From the NCBI GenBank assembly GCA_038131595.1, contig JAYPPR010000003.1, positions 186,001 to 250,000 of the forward strand: a DNA stretch of 64,000 nt, read 5' to 3'. The DNA comes from UBA9926 sp038131595 (GTDB taxonomy: Bacteria > Pseudomonadota > Gammaproteobacteria > Pseudomonadales > Azotimanducaceae). The notes beneath the pieces were generated by a model. It did not search any database, was not told the origin of the DNA, and saw only the letters and a list, made by a program, of their open reading frames with translations. A program made the translations under genes and the position numbers. Positions 1-8,419 of the stretch are shown piece by piece; the first letter of the stretch is position 1, and every line of letters begins with the position of its first letter.

Positions 1-2
1 AG

Positions 3-794
3 ATAGGTGACGTGAAACGCCTGGCTGAAACGTTCGAGGGTCGCTCGGCTCCCTTGTGGGTGGGTATGGAGTATCGGTTTATGCCGGCGATGCAAGCATT
101 TCTAGGCAAGTGTGCCGGCGTCGGAGACAAGCATTTACTGTCCATTCGCGAGCACCGTTATCCCTTTTTAAAAAAGGTCAACGACTGGAATCGATTTAAT
201 CGATTTTCAGGGGGGACCTTTGTCGAAAAGTGCTGTCATTTCTTTGATCTGATGCGATTGATTCTAGATCAGGATCCCGTGCGGGTCTTTGCGACGGGTG
301 GGCAGGCGTGCAATCACTTAGATGAGCACTACCCGCAGGGGACGCCGGATATCTTGGACCATGGCTTAGTCATCGTAGAGTTTGATGGGGGCGCTCGGGC
401 GACGCTAGATCTCTGCATGTTTGCAGAAGGGGCGAAGTTTGAACAGGACATCAGTTTGACGGGTGATGAGGCGCGTCTGGATGTTCATATTCCGGGCCCT
501 CATCCTCGTCAGTCGGAATCGCCAGCTCAAATCAATTTATATCCAAGACGTTCCACGGCCGTGCACGAAATTATCGAGCTCCCGAGTGAAATTAAGGCGG
601 CTGGGGCGCATCAAGGAGCGACTTACTATGCTCATCAGGCATTTGCTCGAACGGTTAAGTCCGGTGCGCCCGTCGAGGTGACACTTCGTGATGGCCTCTT
701 GGCGGTTCTGATGGGGATGGCTGCCCAGGCATCCATTCAGAAAGGCCAGGCGATCGCTATCGATGCTGTGAATCTTGAAGTTCACGACTCGTAA
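3..794 (+). CDS. Gfo/Idh/MocA family oxidoreductase, C-terminal part (cut by window edge)
   Basis: This is the C-terminal two thirds of an NAD(P)-dependent sugar or inositol dehydrogenase-like protein. The reading frame is open to the left edge, and the N-terminal Rossmann domain with its GxGxxG motif is not in view, so the gene is partial. An internal GTG at 12 is unlikely to be the true start. Visible family features are the GMEYRFMPAM strand that opens the alpha/beta C-terminal domain, and a GGTFVEKCCHFFDLMR segment matching the position where the family carries a conserved His after a Lys (EK..H..D). The substrate cannot be told. It ends 60 bp before a convergent phosphoesterase gene. The family is fairly sure; the specific function is unknown. 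Confidence 0.85.
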   Translation: MGDVKRLAETFEGRSAPLWVGMEYRFMPAMQAFLGKCAGVGDKHLLSIREHRYPFLKKVNDWNRFNRFSGGTFVEKCCHFFDLMRLILDQDPVRVFATGGQACNHLDEHYPQGTPDILDHGLVIVEFDGGARATLDLCMFAEGAKFEQDISLTGDEARLDVHIPGPHPRQSESPAQINLYPRRSTAVHEIIELPSEIKAAGAHQGATYYAHQAFARTVKSGAPVEVTLRDGLLAVLMGMAAQASIQKGQAIAIDAVNLEVHDS

Positions 795-854
795 CAGTAG
801 CGCCGATAGCGCTAACGTAGTGGAGCGAGTAAAGGGACAAATGCTTTTGCCCGG

Positions 855-1586
855 CTAGGCGGCAGTGGCGGTCGTGTCGATGAGAAAGGTCGGATCCCAG
901 TCGCCATCGAAATGCTGGGTGTTCTTCCAGGTCCTCGGCAGCGTGCTGAGATCCCTAGTCCCTTTAAAGGTCACTTGATCATCGGCGAGAGAGAACACAT
1001 CAATGGTTTGAGACGCTAGGTCCAGAATCAGAAAGCCTGGCCAGCGGTTGCCAGCAAGCGTTCCCGCATTAATGAGAACAGCGGTTTCGAAGGGAATGAC
1101 GGACTGAAAGTGGACGTGGCCGTTGATAATCCACGAAAAGCGGCCCTGATCAATGATGTCATCTAGCCTGCTTGATCGCTCTACAGGCATTCTTTCAGTG
1201 CCTGGCCAAATTTTGGCGAGGTCCTGGTCTCCCATCCCATGGCATAACAGAACGTCCTGCTGCCCGACCGTTATCGTTCGCGTTTTTGGTAAAGACTCAA
1301 GGTAGTCGAGTGTCTTGCTGTTTAAGTCGGATCGGTGATGAGCATTGGTGACGTGTCGACTTCGATCCGTTAACAGCCACCGGTCATGGTTGCCCGCAAC
1401 GGTAGTGACATTGTGATCCATGAGGATCTCCACCGTCTCATCCAGATCACCTACCCCATCCGACAGATCTCCGGTGCAGGCGATTTGATTGATACCCTGA
1501 TCGTACAGGTAATCTAGTGTCAGAGTGAGGCGGTGATGTTCGGCATGGACATCGCCAATAATCCCGAGTTTAAGAGGGGCAGGCAT
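855..1586 (-). CDS. Calcineurin-like metallophosphoesterase
   Basis: A 243-residue single-domain metallophosphoesterase. The dimetal-site motifs appear in order: GDVH near residue 11, GDLSDG near 40, GNHDRW near 66, a CHGMGD segment near 115 and NGHVH near 155. The N-terminus starts directly with the first metal-binding strand and there is no signal peptide, so it is cytoplasmic. Size and motif spacing resemble the YfcE/MJ0936-type phosphodiesterases and the small Ser/Thr-phosphatase-like group; the substrate is not predictable. It is transcribed alone, convergent with the upstream oxidoreductase and in the same direction as the DUF5916 gene beyond it. Confidence 0.85.
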   Translation of the reverse strand: MPAPLKLGIIGDVHAEHHRLTLTLDYLYDQGINQIACTGDLSDGVGDLDETVEILMDHNVTTVAGNHDRWLLTDRSRHVTNAHHRSDLNSKTLDYLESLPKTRTITVGQQDVLLCHGMGDQDLAKIWPGTERMPVERSSRLDDIIDQGRFSWIINGHVHFQSVIPFETAVLINAGTLAGNRWPGFLILDLASQTIDVFSLADDQVTFKGTRDLSTLPRTWKNTQHFDGDWDPTFLIDTTATAA

Positions 1587-1680
1587 AAAAATTACCAGAG
1601 CGAATCAAGAGTAGATACGACATCTAATAACAGGCAGTTTAATCGCACTGCTCGCAGGCCAACACGCCAGATCTATGGTC

Positions 1681-4107
1681 TCAGTTACCCAGTCGGTAGC
1701 GAAGCTTTACGACTAACGTGTCAACTAGCGCTTGCTTCCAGGCTTCGCTGAATTGATCGCCAAAGCCCCGGGCGATATTGCTAGGAACGTTAGAGCCCCG
1801 CGTGTAAACCACGAAAAGGTCAGACAGTGGAGCAAGCTCCCATCGATACCGTGCCTGAAAGGACATGCGCGAGATGGTGAAGTCTCGATCACTATCTGCG
1901 TTTTGCACAGGCGCCAGTGATTGGCCTGTTCCCGGGAGTACGAATCGGTCGTGCTCGAATGCCTTGATACCGACCCACTGCAAGCTGATGCGCGCTTGCT
2001 GACGGGCCGATAGAAAATAAGAAAACTCGAAATTGGGACGCCAGGTCTCGGCTTGAAATCGCGTGAAGTTTTGGTCGCCTGAGTGGAGCAACCATCCGGT
2101 CCGGGTCTCGTGTCTGAGTGATAGATTGAATGCGATACGGTCAGAGGGCTGATAGTTCAATCGCGTGGTGTAGCGTCTTAGCATGCCACCAATGTCTTCT
2201 TGTTCAAGTTGAACGTTCGTCGAAACGCTGAGTGGCTGTGCTGGGTTGCTGCTCCATCTCAGACCGAACTGGAATCGATCGTCGAGTAGATAACTGCCGT
2301 TCCCTCCGCTGTTTTTGTCCTCAAAGCGCTCGGGGAAGAAGTCGAGGTCAATTTCAAGTTCATTGTTGGACAAGTAGCGCCACTCTCGAGATAAGGAATA
2401 TCCCTCGCGGACGACCTCACCCGCTGTGTTCTCGTAGCGCCTTATCCGGAGGTTATCGACTCGTTCCTTTAGTCCAGCGCGGTTTGAATCTCTTCGGTCA
2501 AAGCTGTAACTAAAGCCTTGAAAGTCGTTTCTTCGGAGGAAGCCAAAATCATTGATATCGAGGGTGTCATCAAAGTGATCGACCGTGACTTTATGTTGCA
2601 GGCCGCGCTTTGGGCGGTAGGTTAAATCAGCAAATACGCCATCACCACGAGTGCCCTCTATGTCGGAATGGAGCGTCTGAACATCAAGCGTCATCCGCCC
2701 ATTGTTACTCAAGAAGTGAGCGTCGATGCCTGCTGTTCGCGCGGTTTCGACGGGGTGGTCGACCTCAGTGACCAGCGCGCCTAGCGCGCGGCGTCCGGAT
2801 CCCTCGGATTGTTCAAACAGTACCCGAGCTGCGATGAAATCGCGGCCCACTTGCTCGAACTGTCGGGTGTTGCCGTCTACTGTGCCTGTCAGCTTCGTGT
2901 CGTCCTCTATCGCTGTTAACACACCGTATCGTAGGGCGCCGTTCTGTCCGGTTACCTTTGCTGCGCCTAGAAGTTCGCTGGGTTGGTTTGATTCAATGCT
3001 GCTGAACTCGACACCGTCAAGATTCAGGGGCTTTGGCGGTGCTCCGATTCTACGTGTGTTGATGAGCGTAGTAGGGGAGCCGCCTCCGCCACCAGGACCC
3101 CATCGTGGATTCGCGCGCGGTGACGTAGAAAAGATCTCCTGTCCTTCTAAAAAGAATGGTCTTTTTTCTGAGAAAAATGTCTCGTAGCTAGTTAGGTTCA
3201 CCACCACTTCATCAGATTCAACGTTACCAAAGTCGGGAGCGATGGAGCTGGTAATCTGAAACGCGGTGGTTGGCCGCCAGAAGAAGTCAAAGCCGGCTTT
3301 TGCGGTGGATTCCCCAGCATATTCATCGAGCGTTGCAGAAGCATAAGGGTAGAAAGTGAACTGTTGCTTCGGGTTGACGCCCTTAATGGACACCCGAGGC
3401 AACACCGATAAAAAGGTGCTTTGGGTTCTGGGAAGCGCGGGGGAACCCCAATCCATTCCTGCATCAGCAACCGCCCGCTGGAAGTAAAGACCAATGGTAC
3501 GTTCGCCGGTTGGTCGGTAGGGAAGGGTCATCATGGTCCATGGCAAAAAGAACTCGGCGGTCCAGTAGGTATCCCCTCGGGCGGTGGCGCCTTGCCATGG
3601 GCCGTCCCAGTTATTGGAGTACTGCCTTTCCGGCAAAATCGTGCCGTCCTGCATCGTGCCACCGAGGTTGATGGCAAACCAATACGCGTAAAGACCTTCG
3701 CCTGAGGCGTCTATGGATACGGATATTCTGTCGCGTTGAAGATAATCATCACGGCTGCTGAGGCGCTCCACAAATGCGCTCTTTGCTTGCTCCATACGAG
3801 CACCGACGTACATTCCCCGCTCGGTGTACAACACGAACATCTCGGTTTTTTCAGGGGCGGGTTCGAGGGTGTCCGGCGAGATCACGCTGAAGTCTTGATA
3901 CACTTGCGCGGTCATCCACTCTGATTCGGTAAGTTCCCCATCGATGATGATATCGATGTCATCCTCTGATGCATAAACGGGGTCTGGCCAGCGGAGTTCG
4001 GCATTGGCGTGCTGGCCAACGATGAGTAAGGCAAGGACTGCAATCCAGCGCGAATGAGACCTGGTTAGAGAAGCAAGTGACTTTAGGTGGTTGATCCCCT
4101 CAACCAA
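1681..4107 (-). CDS. DUF5916 / CBM9-like domain secreted or outer-membrane protein
   Basis: A large envelope protein. A hydrophobic signal segment (WIAVLALLIVGQHANA) is followed by a family 9 carbohydrate-binding-like domain (IDGELTESEW, then the YTERGMYVGARM strand). A long C-terminal part rich in alternating Arg/Tyr/Phe strands resembles a beta barrel, which is the usual DUF5916 architecture. The frame is open up to an ATG at 4434, but that would put more than 100 basic, low-complexity residues ahead of the signal peptide and would overlap the opposite gene. I therefore prefer a TTG near 4107, giving 808 residues. ATGs at 4305 and 4434 are alternatives. The extra 5' frame is made of a 15-bp repeat. 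The family's role is not established; an outer-membrane carbohydrate or peptide function is only a guess. Confidence 0.8.
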   Translation of the reverse strand: MVEGINHLKSLASLTRSHSRWIAVLALLIVGQHANAELRWPDPVYASEDDIDIIIDGELTESEWMTAQVYQDFSVISPDTLEPAPEKTEMFVLYTERGMYVGARMEQAKSAFVERLSSRDDYLQRDRISVSIDASGEGLYAYWFAINLGGTMQDGTILPERQYSNNWDGPWQGATARGDTYWTAEFFLPWTMMTLPYRPTGERTIGLYFQRAVADAGMDWGSPALPRTQSTFLSVLPRVSIKGVNPKQQFTFYPYASATLDEYAGESTAKAGFDFFWRPTTAFQITSSIAPDFGNVESDEVVVNLTSYETFFSEKRPFFLEGQEIFSTSPRANPRWGPGGGGGSPTTLINTRRIGAPPKPLNLDGVEFSSIESNQPSELLGAAKVTGQNGALRYGVLTAIEDDTKLTGTVDGNTRQFEQVGRDFIAARVLFEQSEGSGRRALGALVTEVDHPVETARTAGIDAHFLSNNGRMTLDVQTLHSDIEGTRGDGVFADLTYRPKRGLQHKVTVDHFDDTLDINDFGFLRRNDFQGFSYSFDRRDSNRAGLKERVDNLRIRRYENTAGEVVREGYSLSREWRYLSNNELEIDLDFFPERFEDKNSGGNGSYLLDDRFQFGLRWSSNPAQPLSVSTNVQLEQEDIGGMLRRYTTRLNYQPSDRIAFNLSLRHETRTGWLLHSGDQNFTRFQAETWRPNFEFSYFLSARQQARISLQWVGIKAFEHDRFVLPGTGQSLAPVQNADSDRDFTISRMSFQARYRWELAPLSDLFVVYTRGSNVPSNIARGFGDQFSEAWKQALVDTLVVKLRYRLGN

Positions 4108-4152
4108 TCTGTAAGGGATCAATCTGTGAGAGACCAATCTGCGAGATATTCG
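4094..4152. repeat. Degenerate 15-bp tandem array, about 4 copies
   Basis: The motif CAATCT recurs exactly every 15 bp (4105, 4120, 4135), flanked by similar GTRAGRGA-type sequence. On the minus strand the units read ATTGGTCTCTCACAG, ATTGATCCCTTACAG and ATTGGTTGAGGGGAT, and in frame they would encode RLVSH-RLIPY-RLVEG. The array lies just before the signal peptide of the DUF5916 gene and is probably 5' untranslated or the extreme N-terminus. It belongs to the same kind of arrays found in other spacers of this window. Confidence 0.75.
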
Positions 4153-4416
4153 ACGCGCGTTTGGTCTACCATTCGGCGCTGACTGTGAGGGATTTTCGTT
4201 TGCCTTGCTGTGTCCTCTGCCAAGCGAAGAAGGAGCGTCTTCGCAAGCTATCATCCAAGTAGTCTTCGATGATCGGTCAGCGTTGTGTGCAAGGTCAGCG
4301 GGCATGGTGGCGCGATGATACAGCAAGCGTTTTGGAGTCGCTACGGTCATAAAGCATTTAAAATGAGAAAAAATTATCGTCGACAATGGTGTGCGTGGGC
4401 ATGAGCAAGGGCCGCA

Positions 4417-5232
4417 ATGAACGCACTTGAACACGCCGGTTTGCTGGCAATCAACAGTGTCGAGTTCCCCGGCTCGATGCGATCAAGGCAAGCGCTTTTT
4501 TGCCAAAGACACCAACTTATGGTGGATATCTACGATGGAGACGCGAGCGCAGATGGGTTGGTGACGCTTTTCTTCTATGGCGGAAACTGGCAGAGCGGTC
4601 ATCGGTCTCAGTATCGGTTTGTAGGGGAGGCACTGGCTCGATTGGGCGTTACAGCGGTAGTCGCTGATTATAGGAAGTGGCCAGTCGCGCGATTTGCTGA
4701 CACCTATCAAGACGCAAACGAGGCGCTTGATTGGGTCCTGACTGAATACCCCGGACGTGAGATCGTTTTGGCCGGGCATTCAGCGGGAGCTCACCTAGCG
4801 GGTTTATTGGCCATAAACCGGTCTCTCGGGGGTGGGTCCCCCATTAAAGGGTTCATCGGTTTAGCTGGTCCTTACTATTTTTACCCTTTCTCTGAATCCA
4901 TGCACTGGCATTACTTCGGGCCAGCCTGGCAATACCCTTCGTCACAACCTGTCTGGCAGCTGCACTCAGACGTGCCCAGTATGCTGCTACTTCATGGTGC
5001 CAATGACCATCGAGTCAGGCGGGGCCAATCAAAAGCCTTGTATGAGCGAGTGTTGGGTCTTGGAGGCTTGGCTATTCGACGGGTCTATGAGAATCTTGGG
5101 CATGCAGAGCTGATCCTCGAGTGTGTCAGGTGGCGAAGACCTCACTCCTTTGTTATCGAAGATATTGCTCGTTACTTAAACGCTTTAACCACGCATTCGG
5201 TGGCTGAAATGGAGAGAGAACTATGGCGCTAA
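4417..5232 (+). CDS. Alpha/beta-hydrolase (esterase/arylformamidase-like)
   Basis: A 271-residue alpha/beta-hydrolase of the carboxylesterase/arylformamidase-like group. An oxyanion-hole segment FFYGGNWQSG lies near residue 51 and plays the part of the usual HGG motif. The nucleophile elbow GHSAG places Ser at about residue 122. A late strand LLLHGANDHRV supplies the acidic residue, and GHAEL near 229 supplies the His. There is no signal peptide. The start ATG is divergent from the DUF5916 gene. The end overlaps the next gene (a crotonase) by 10 bp, so the two are probably translationally coupled. The natural substrate is unknown. Coupling to a crotonase suggests acyl-ester or acyl-CoA catabolism, which is inference only. 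Confidence 0.85.
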   Translation: MNALEHAGLLAINSVEFPGSMRSRQALFCQRHQLMVDIYDGDASADGLVTLFFYGGNWQSGHRSQYRFVGEALARLGVTAVVADYRKWPVARFADTYQDANEALDWVLTEYPGREIVLAGHSAGAHLAGLLAINRSLGGGSPIKGFIGLAGPYYFYPFSESMHWHYFGPAWQYPSSQPVWQLHSDVPSMLLLHGANDHRVRRGQSKALYERVLGLGGLAIRRVYENLGHAELILECVRWRRPHSFVIEDIARYLNALTTHSVAEMERELWR

Positions 5233-6044
5233 CGCCCTCGACGACCGACGAACTTTTAGTAGAACAGCACGACCGCGTAGCGCTCATCACGCTGAACCGG
5301 CCAGATCGATTCAATGCGATCAGCCGAGACATGTTAGATGAGCTTTCGAAAAAGGTGGTTGAAGCTAATAAAGATCCCGATATCCGCTGCATTGTCCTGA
5401 CCGGTGCTGGGAAAGGGTTTTGCTCTGGCCTCGATTTAATTGGTGTGAGTGAAGGCGGCATTGGTAGTGGCGATTCAAAGGGTACAAATCGCCCAGCACG
5501 GCAATTGTTCGACTTAAGAGATGCGCCCATTAACGTGATGTGGAATATCGATACCCCCATGATCTGCGCTTTGAACGGGCCAGCAGCGGGGTATGGGATG
5601 GATCTCACGTTGCTTTGCGATATGCGCATTGCTTCGACCACAGCAAAGATGGCTGCGGTCACTGCGAAACGTAATGTAGTTCCCGAAAGCGGCGGAACTT
5701 GGCTACTGCCAAGATTGATTGGCTGGGGTAAGGCGGCTGAACTGTACTACCGAGCGAGAACAGTGGATGCCAAGGAGTGCCTTGAAATGGGGCTTATCAA
5801 CGAGATTGTTGAGCCAGACGCGCTGATGCCCACAGCAATGCAATGGGCAAAGGAGATCGCCGACAACGCGCCCCTTGCGGTTCAGACAACGAAACGAATG
5901 ATGCGTATGGGGCTTGAAGAGTCCTACGATACGGCAGTAGACCACCTCATGGTGCATCTCGCTGGCATGTTCCAAAGTGAGGATTTCAAAGAGGGCGTCC
6001 AGGCGTTCGTTGAGAAACGAAAACCTGAATTCACCGGCCGATAG
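5223..6044 (+). CDS. Enoyl-CoA hydratase/isomerase family protein
   Basis: A 273-residue crotonase-fold protein. The substrate-binding loop is GAGKGFCSGLDL near residues 61-72. The second oxyanion-hole segment is NGPAAGYGMDLTLLCDMRIAS near residues 118-138, followed by PESGGTWLLPRLIG and a C-terminal FKEGVQAFVEKRKPEF trimerisation helix. The family hydrates, isomerises or otherwise processes acyl-CoA thioesters in the cytoplasm. The catalytic Glu positions of classic enoyl-CoA hydratase are not both obvious, so the exact reaction is open. The ATG overlaps the upstream esterase stop, and the YjbQ gene follows after 12 bp, which makes a three-gene operon. Confidence 0.88.
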   Translation: MALTPSTTDELLVEQHDRVALITLNRPDRFNAISRDMLDELSKKVVEANKDPDIRCIVLTGAGKGFCSGLDLIGVSEGGIGSGDSKGTNRPARQLFDLRDAPINVMWNIDTPMICALNGPAAGYGMDLTLLCDMRIASTTAKMAAVTAKRNVVPESGGTWLLPRLIGWGKAAELYYRARTVDAKECLEMGLINEIVEPDALMPTAMQWAKEIADNAPLAVQTTKRMMRMGLEESYDTAVDHLMVHLAGMFQSEDFKEGVQAFVEKRKPEFTGR

Positions 6045-6056
6045 AGCGACGGCCCA

Positions 6057-6464
6057 TTGGTTCGCACGATCTCGATTCCAACGAGTGGGCGCGGGCTTAT
6101 CGATATCTCCGAGCGGGTCGAGTCGATTGTTATGCAAGCGAGTCGGCCTACAGGCCTCTGCACTGTTTTTGTTCGGCACACGTCCGCTAGCCTGCTCATT
6201 CAGGAAAACGCAGATCCTGCAGTGCTGGCTGACCTCGAACACTGGCTGGCTAAGTGGGTGGTTGATGGCGACCCTGTGTTTACTCATAGGGCCGAGGGTC
6301 CTGATGACATGGCTGCGCACATTCGCTCGGCGCTGACTCAGACCTCAATTAGCGTGCCCTACGTCAATCACCAGCTGATGCTAGGTACTTGGCAAGGGAT
6401 TTATTTGTGGGAGCACCGTTACGCCCCGCATACCCGCGAACTCGCAATTCACGTCGCCGAGTAA
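6057..6464 (+). CDS. yjbQ: YjbQ/UPF0047 family protein
   Basis: A 135-residue protein of the small YjbQ (UPF0047, COG0432) family. Some databases call it a secondary thiamine-phosphate synthase because of weak thiE-complementing activity; its main role is unknown. Family signatures are visible: VRHTSASLLIQENADP near residues 40-55, then a HRAEGPDDMAAHIR block and a C-terminal GTWQGIYLWEHR with the conserved metal-ligand His residues. No ATG is in frame at the right place, so it must start at TTG 6057, 12 bp after the crotonase stop, with only a weak ribosome-binding site. It is probably the third gene of the esterase-crotonase operon. Confidence 0.88.
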   Translation: MVRTISIPTSGRGLIDISERVESIVMQASRPTGLCTVFVRHTSASLLIQENADPAVLADLEHWLAKWVVDGDPVFTHRAEGPDDMAAHIRSALTQTSISVPYVNHQLMLGTWQGIYLWEHRYAPHTRELAIHVAE

Positions 6465-6544
6465 AATCTTTAGTCCATCTGGTTGGCGAGTTGCCAAACG
6501 AGCCAAAAAATACCAAGGGGTAAAACGCTCTCGGCGGATCGCCA

Positions 6545-6609
6545 ATTAAAGCCCTTTGACTAAAACTCGGGGATTAAAGTCCGTGGATTGCGATCTGGGG
6601 GATTCGCCG
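6545..6609. repeat. Degenerate 14-bp tandem array between convergent genes
   Basis: ATTAAAG-type starts recur at 6545, 6559, 6573, 6587 and 6602, a 14-15 bp period. Example units are ATTAAAGCCCTTTG, ACTAAAACTCGGGG and ATTAAAGTCCGTGG. Later units diverge. The array sits in the 172-bp spacer between the 3' ends of yjbQ and the aldehyde dehydrogenase gene. A 6-bp inverted repeat (GGGGGA and TCCCCC, about 6597-6624) lies at its right end but has no T-tract, so I do not call it a terminator. Confidence 0.6.
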
Positions 6610-6636
6610 CGACCTGACTCCCCCATGAGCGTTACT

Positions 6637-8055
6637 CTACGCGGATTTTGCTGTGTCGGAGCCGTAAGGCGGTCCCATCTTCTTGGCCAGATTGGAGATC
6701 AATCGACTCTGTGAGTAGATCGACTTGGCGTGGCTGAAGTTTCTAAACCCATCGACACCATGATAAGCGCCCATGCCGCTTGGTCCGACGCCGCCGAAAG
6801 GCAGATTTTCCTGGGCAACGTGCATGATCACGTCATTGAGGGTGACGCCTCCAGAGACCGTGTCGTCCAGTACTTGCCTAGTCTCATCGCTATCTGATCC
6901 GAAGTAATACAACCCGAGTGGTCGGTCGTGCTCGTTCACGTAATCAATGGTCTCGTCGATGTGATCGTAAGTCTTGACCGGTAAAAGTGGACCGAAAATT
7001 TCTTCCTGCATGATTTTCATGTCCTCGCTGGGGTTCAAAATGAGCGTAGGTGGGATGCGATGGTGTTCTTGTTGGCTGAAATCCTCATCGCTCGGGTTAA
7101 TCGTAATAACATCCGCTCCCTTAGCGGCTGCGTCCTCCAAGTAATCATTCAATCGATCGTAATGCCGCTCGTTGATGACCGACGTGTAATCAGGGTTATC
7201 CTTGATCTCAGGGAACATCTCTCCAACAGCCGTTTGTGCTTCTTCAACAAAACGACTCAATTGCTCCTCGGGGACCATGGCGTAATCCGGCGCAAGACAG
7301 ATTTGACCTGCATTCATCGTCTTACCAGCCATTACATTTCTCGCGGTCATCGCTAAATCCGCTGATCGTCCAACGATTACTGGCGACTTTCCGCCGAGTT
7401 CGAGAGTAACCGGGACAAGATTTTCAGCAGCGGCCCGCATCACGTGGCGAGCGACGGAGGTAGCTCCTGTGAACAATAGATGATCGAACGCTAAGCCTGA
7501 AAACGCGCTGCCAACATCAGGGCCTCCGGTGAATACTGCGAGCTCATCGGGATCAAACGCGGCTTCCAGCGTGGATTTCATCAACGCCGATGTGATTGGC
7601 GTGTACTCCGAGGGCTTAATCATGGTGCGATTCCCTGCGGCAAATATGCCCGCGAGTGGCGCAAAGGTCAGCTGAACGGGAAAATTCCAGGGGCTAATGC
7701 AGCCCACGACACCGAGGGGCTGAAACTCGATGCGGCAGCGACCACCCAAGAGCCCCATGGGAAAGCTTGCCTTTCTCTTTTCTGGCTTCATCCAAGTGGG
7801 GACGTTTTTAATAGCATCCTTGAGCGGTGTAATCGCGCCTTGAATATCCGTTAGCTTGGAGGCATCGAGACTTCTGTTGCCAAAGTCCTCGCTCATCGCA
7901 TCGCAAAAGGCGTCGCCATTCTGCTCGAGCACATTGACGGCTCGCCGAAGTCGATCAATTCGAAGCGCCGCGGAAACAGCGCCTCCTTTGATTTGGGCTT
8001 GGCGCTGCTGATGGAGGATGTCTTGCATCGTTTCGACGGTCGAGTTTTCGCTCAT
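6637..8055 (-). CDS. Coniferyl-type aldehyde dehydrogenase
   Basis: A 472-residue NAD(P)-dependent aldehyde dehydrogenase. The sequence around GVVGCISPWNFPVQLTF, the Glu-bearing LELGGKSP motif and the catalytic Cys at about residue 253 (GQICLAPDY) match the coniferyl aldehyde dehydrogenase subgroup. That group has a Leu-Ala-Pro-Asp-Tyr tail after the Cys. The family oxidises aromatic and aliphatic aldehydes to acids in the cytoplasm. The enzyme is full length and in the usual size range. It stands alone, with a long repeat-filled spacer upstream (8056-8419). Whether it truly serves phenylpropanoid breakdown or general aldehyde detoxification cannot be told. Confidence 0.88.
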   Translation of the reverse strand: MSENSTVETMQDILHQQRQAQIKGGAVSAALRIDRLRRAVNVLEQNGDAFCDAMSEDFGNRSLDASKLTDIQGAITPLKDAIKNVPTWMKPEKRKASFPMGLLGGRCRIEFQPLGVVGCISPWNFPVQLTFAPLAGIFAAGNRTMIKPSEYTPITSALMKSTLEAAFDPDELAVFTGGPDVGSAFSGLAFDHLLFTGATSVARHVMRAAAENLVPVTLELGGKSPVIVGRSADLAMTARNVMAGKTMNAGQICLAPDYAMVPEEQLSRFVEEAQTAVGEMFPEIKDNPDYTSVINERHYDRLNDYLEDAAAKGADVITINPSDEDFSQQEHHRIPPTLILNPSEDMKIMQEEIFGPLLPVKTYDHIDETIDYVNEHDRPLGLYYFGSDSDETRQVLDDTVSGGVTLNDVIMHVAQENLPFGGVGPSGMGAYHGVDGFRNFSHAKSIYSQSRLISNLAKKMGPPYGSDTAKSA

Positions 8056-8139
8056 GGTGCGTTGTCCTGGTCTTAATACTGCGTAATTTTGCAGTATAGG
8101 CGGCCTTGAGCCAGCTGCAAACGCCGTCTCATGTTAGAG

Positions 8140-8177
8140 GTAGCGTCTTTTGTGAAAAGTAGCGTCTTTTGTTAGCA
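8140..8177. repeat. 19-bp tandem duplication
   Basis: The 14-mer GTAGCGTCTTTTGT occurs at 8140-8153 and again at 8159-8172, giving a 19-bp period. The rest of each unit is partly conserved. Confidence 0.8.
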
Positions 8178-8215
8178 GACGAGTGCGAAAGGGGGTCATA
8201 CCAGCCTCATCCCAA

Positions 8216-8307
8216 TCGGAAAAGGCTCGTCACTGGGAAAAGACATGCCACCGGGAAAAGGCCAGTCAATGCGAAAAGACTGAGAAAAGGCAAAGCCGCT
8301 GAAAAAG
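8216..8307. repeat. 18-bp-period GGGAAAAG array
   Basis: A GGGAAAAG-like core recurs about every 18 bp (near 8218, 8236, 8254 and 8272), followed by shorter, more decayed copies near 8284 and 8301. The variable part between cores is 8-10 bp. There is no conserved spacer, and the copies are too short and too divergent for CRISPR. Confidence 0.7.
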
Positions 8308-8419
8308 GTTCGCGTGATGCTGGCACTATCGCGCTAGGTGGCTAACAACACGATCAATACGCGTTATCGAAAGATTTGGCTGCGCCCAATGATCAAGCCG
8401 AGAGAGTGCCTTGAATGCT

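Larger units (their letters stand above)
8056..8419. other. Gene-free spacer upstream of the aldehyde dehydrogenase
   Basis: About 360 bp without a supported gene. It holds a 19-bp duplication (8140-8177) and an 18-bp-period purine-rich array (8216-8307). Near the dehydrogenase start is an A/T-rich stretch that may contain its promoter, but no clear -35/-10 pair can be named. The left neighbour is the dehydrogenase start and the right neighbour is the end of a decayed acetyltransferase gene. Confidence 0.7.

Noticed and set aside
2726..3187. Plus-strand frame of 153 codons opposite the DUF5916 gene
   Set aside because: Composition is biased and there is no known family; it mirrors a well-supported gene.
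6597..6624. GGGGGA/TCCCCC inverted repeat as a terminator
   Set aside because: The loop is long (16 bases) and no T-tract follows on either strand.
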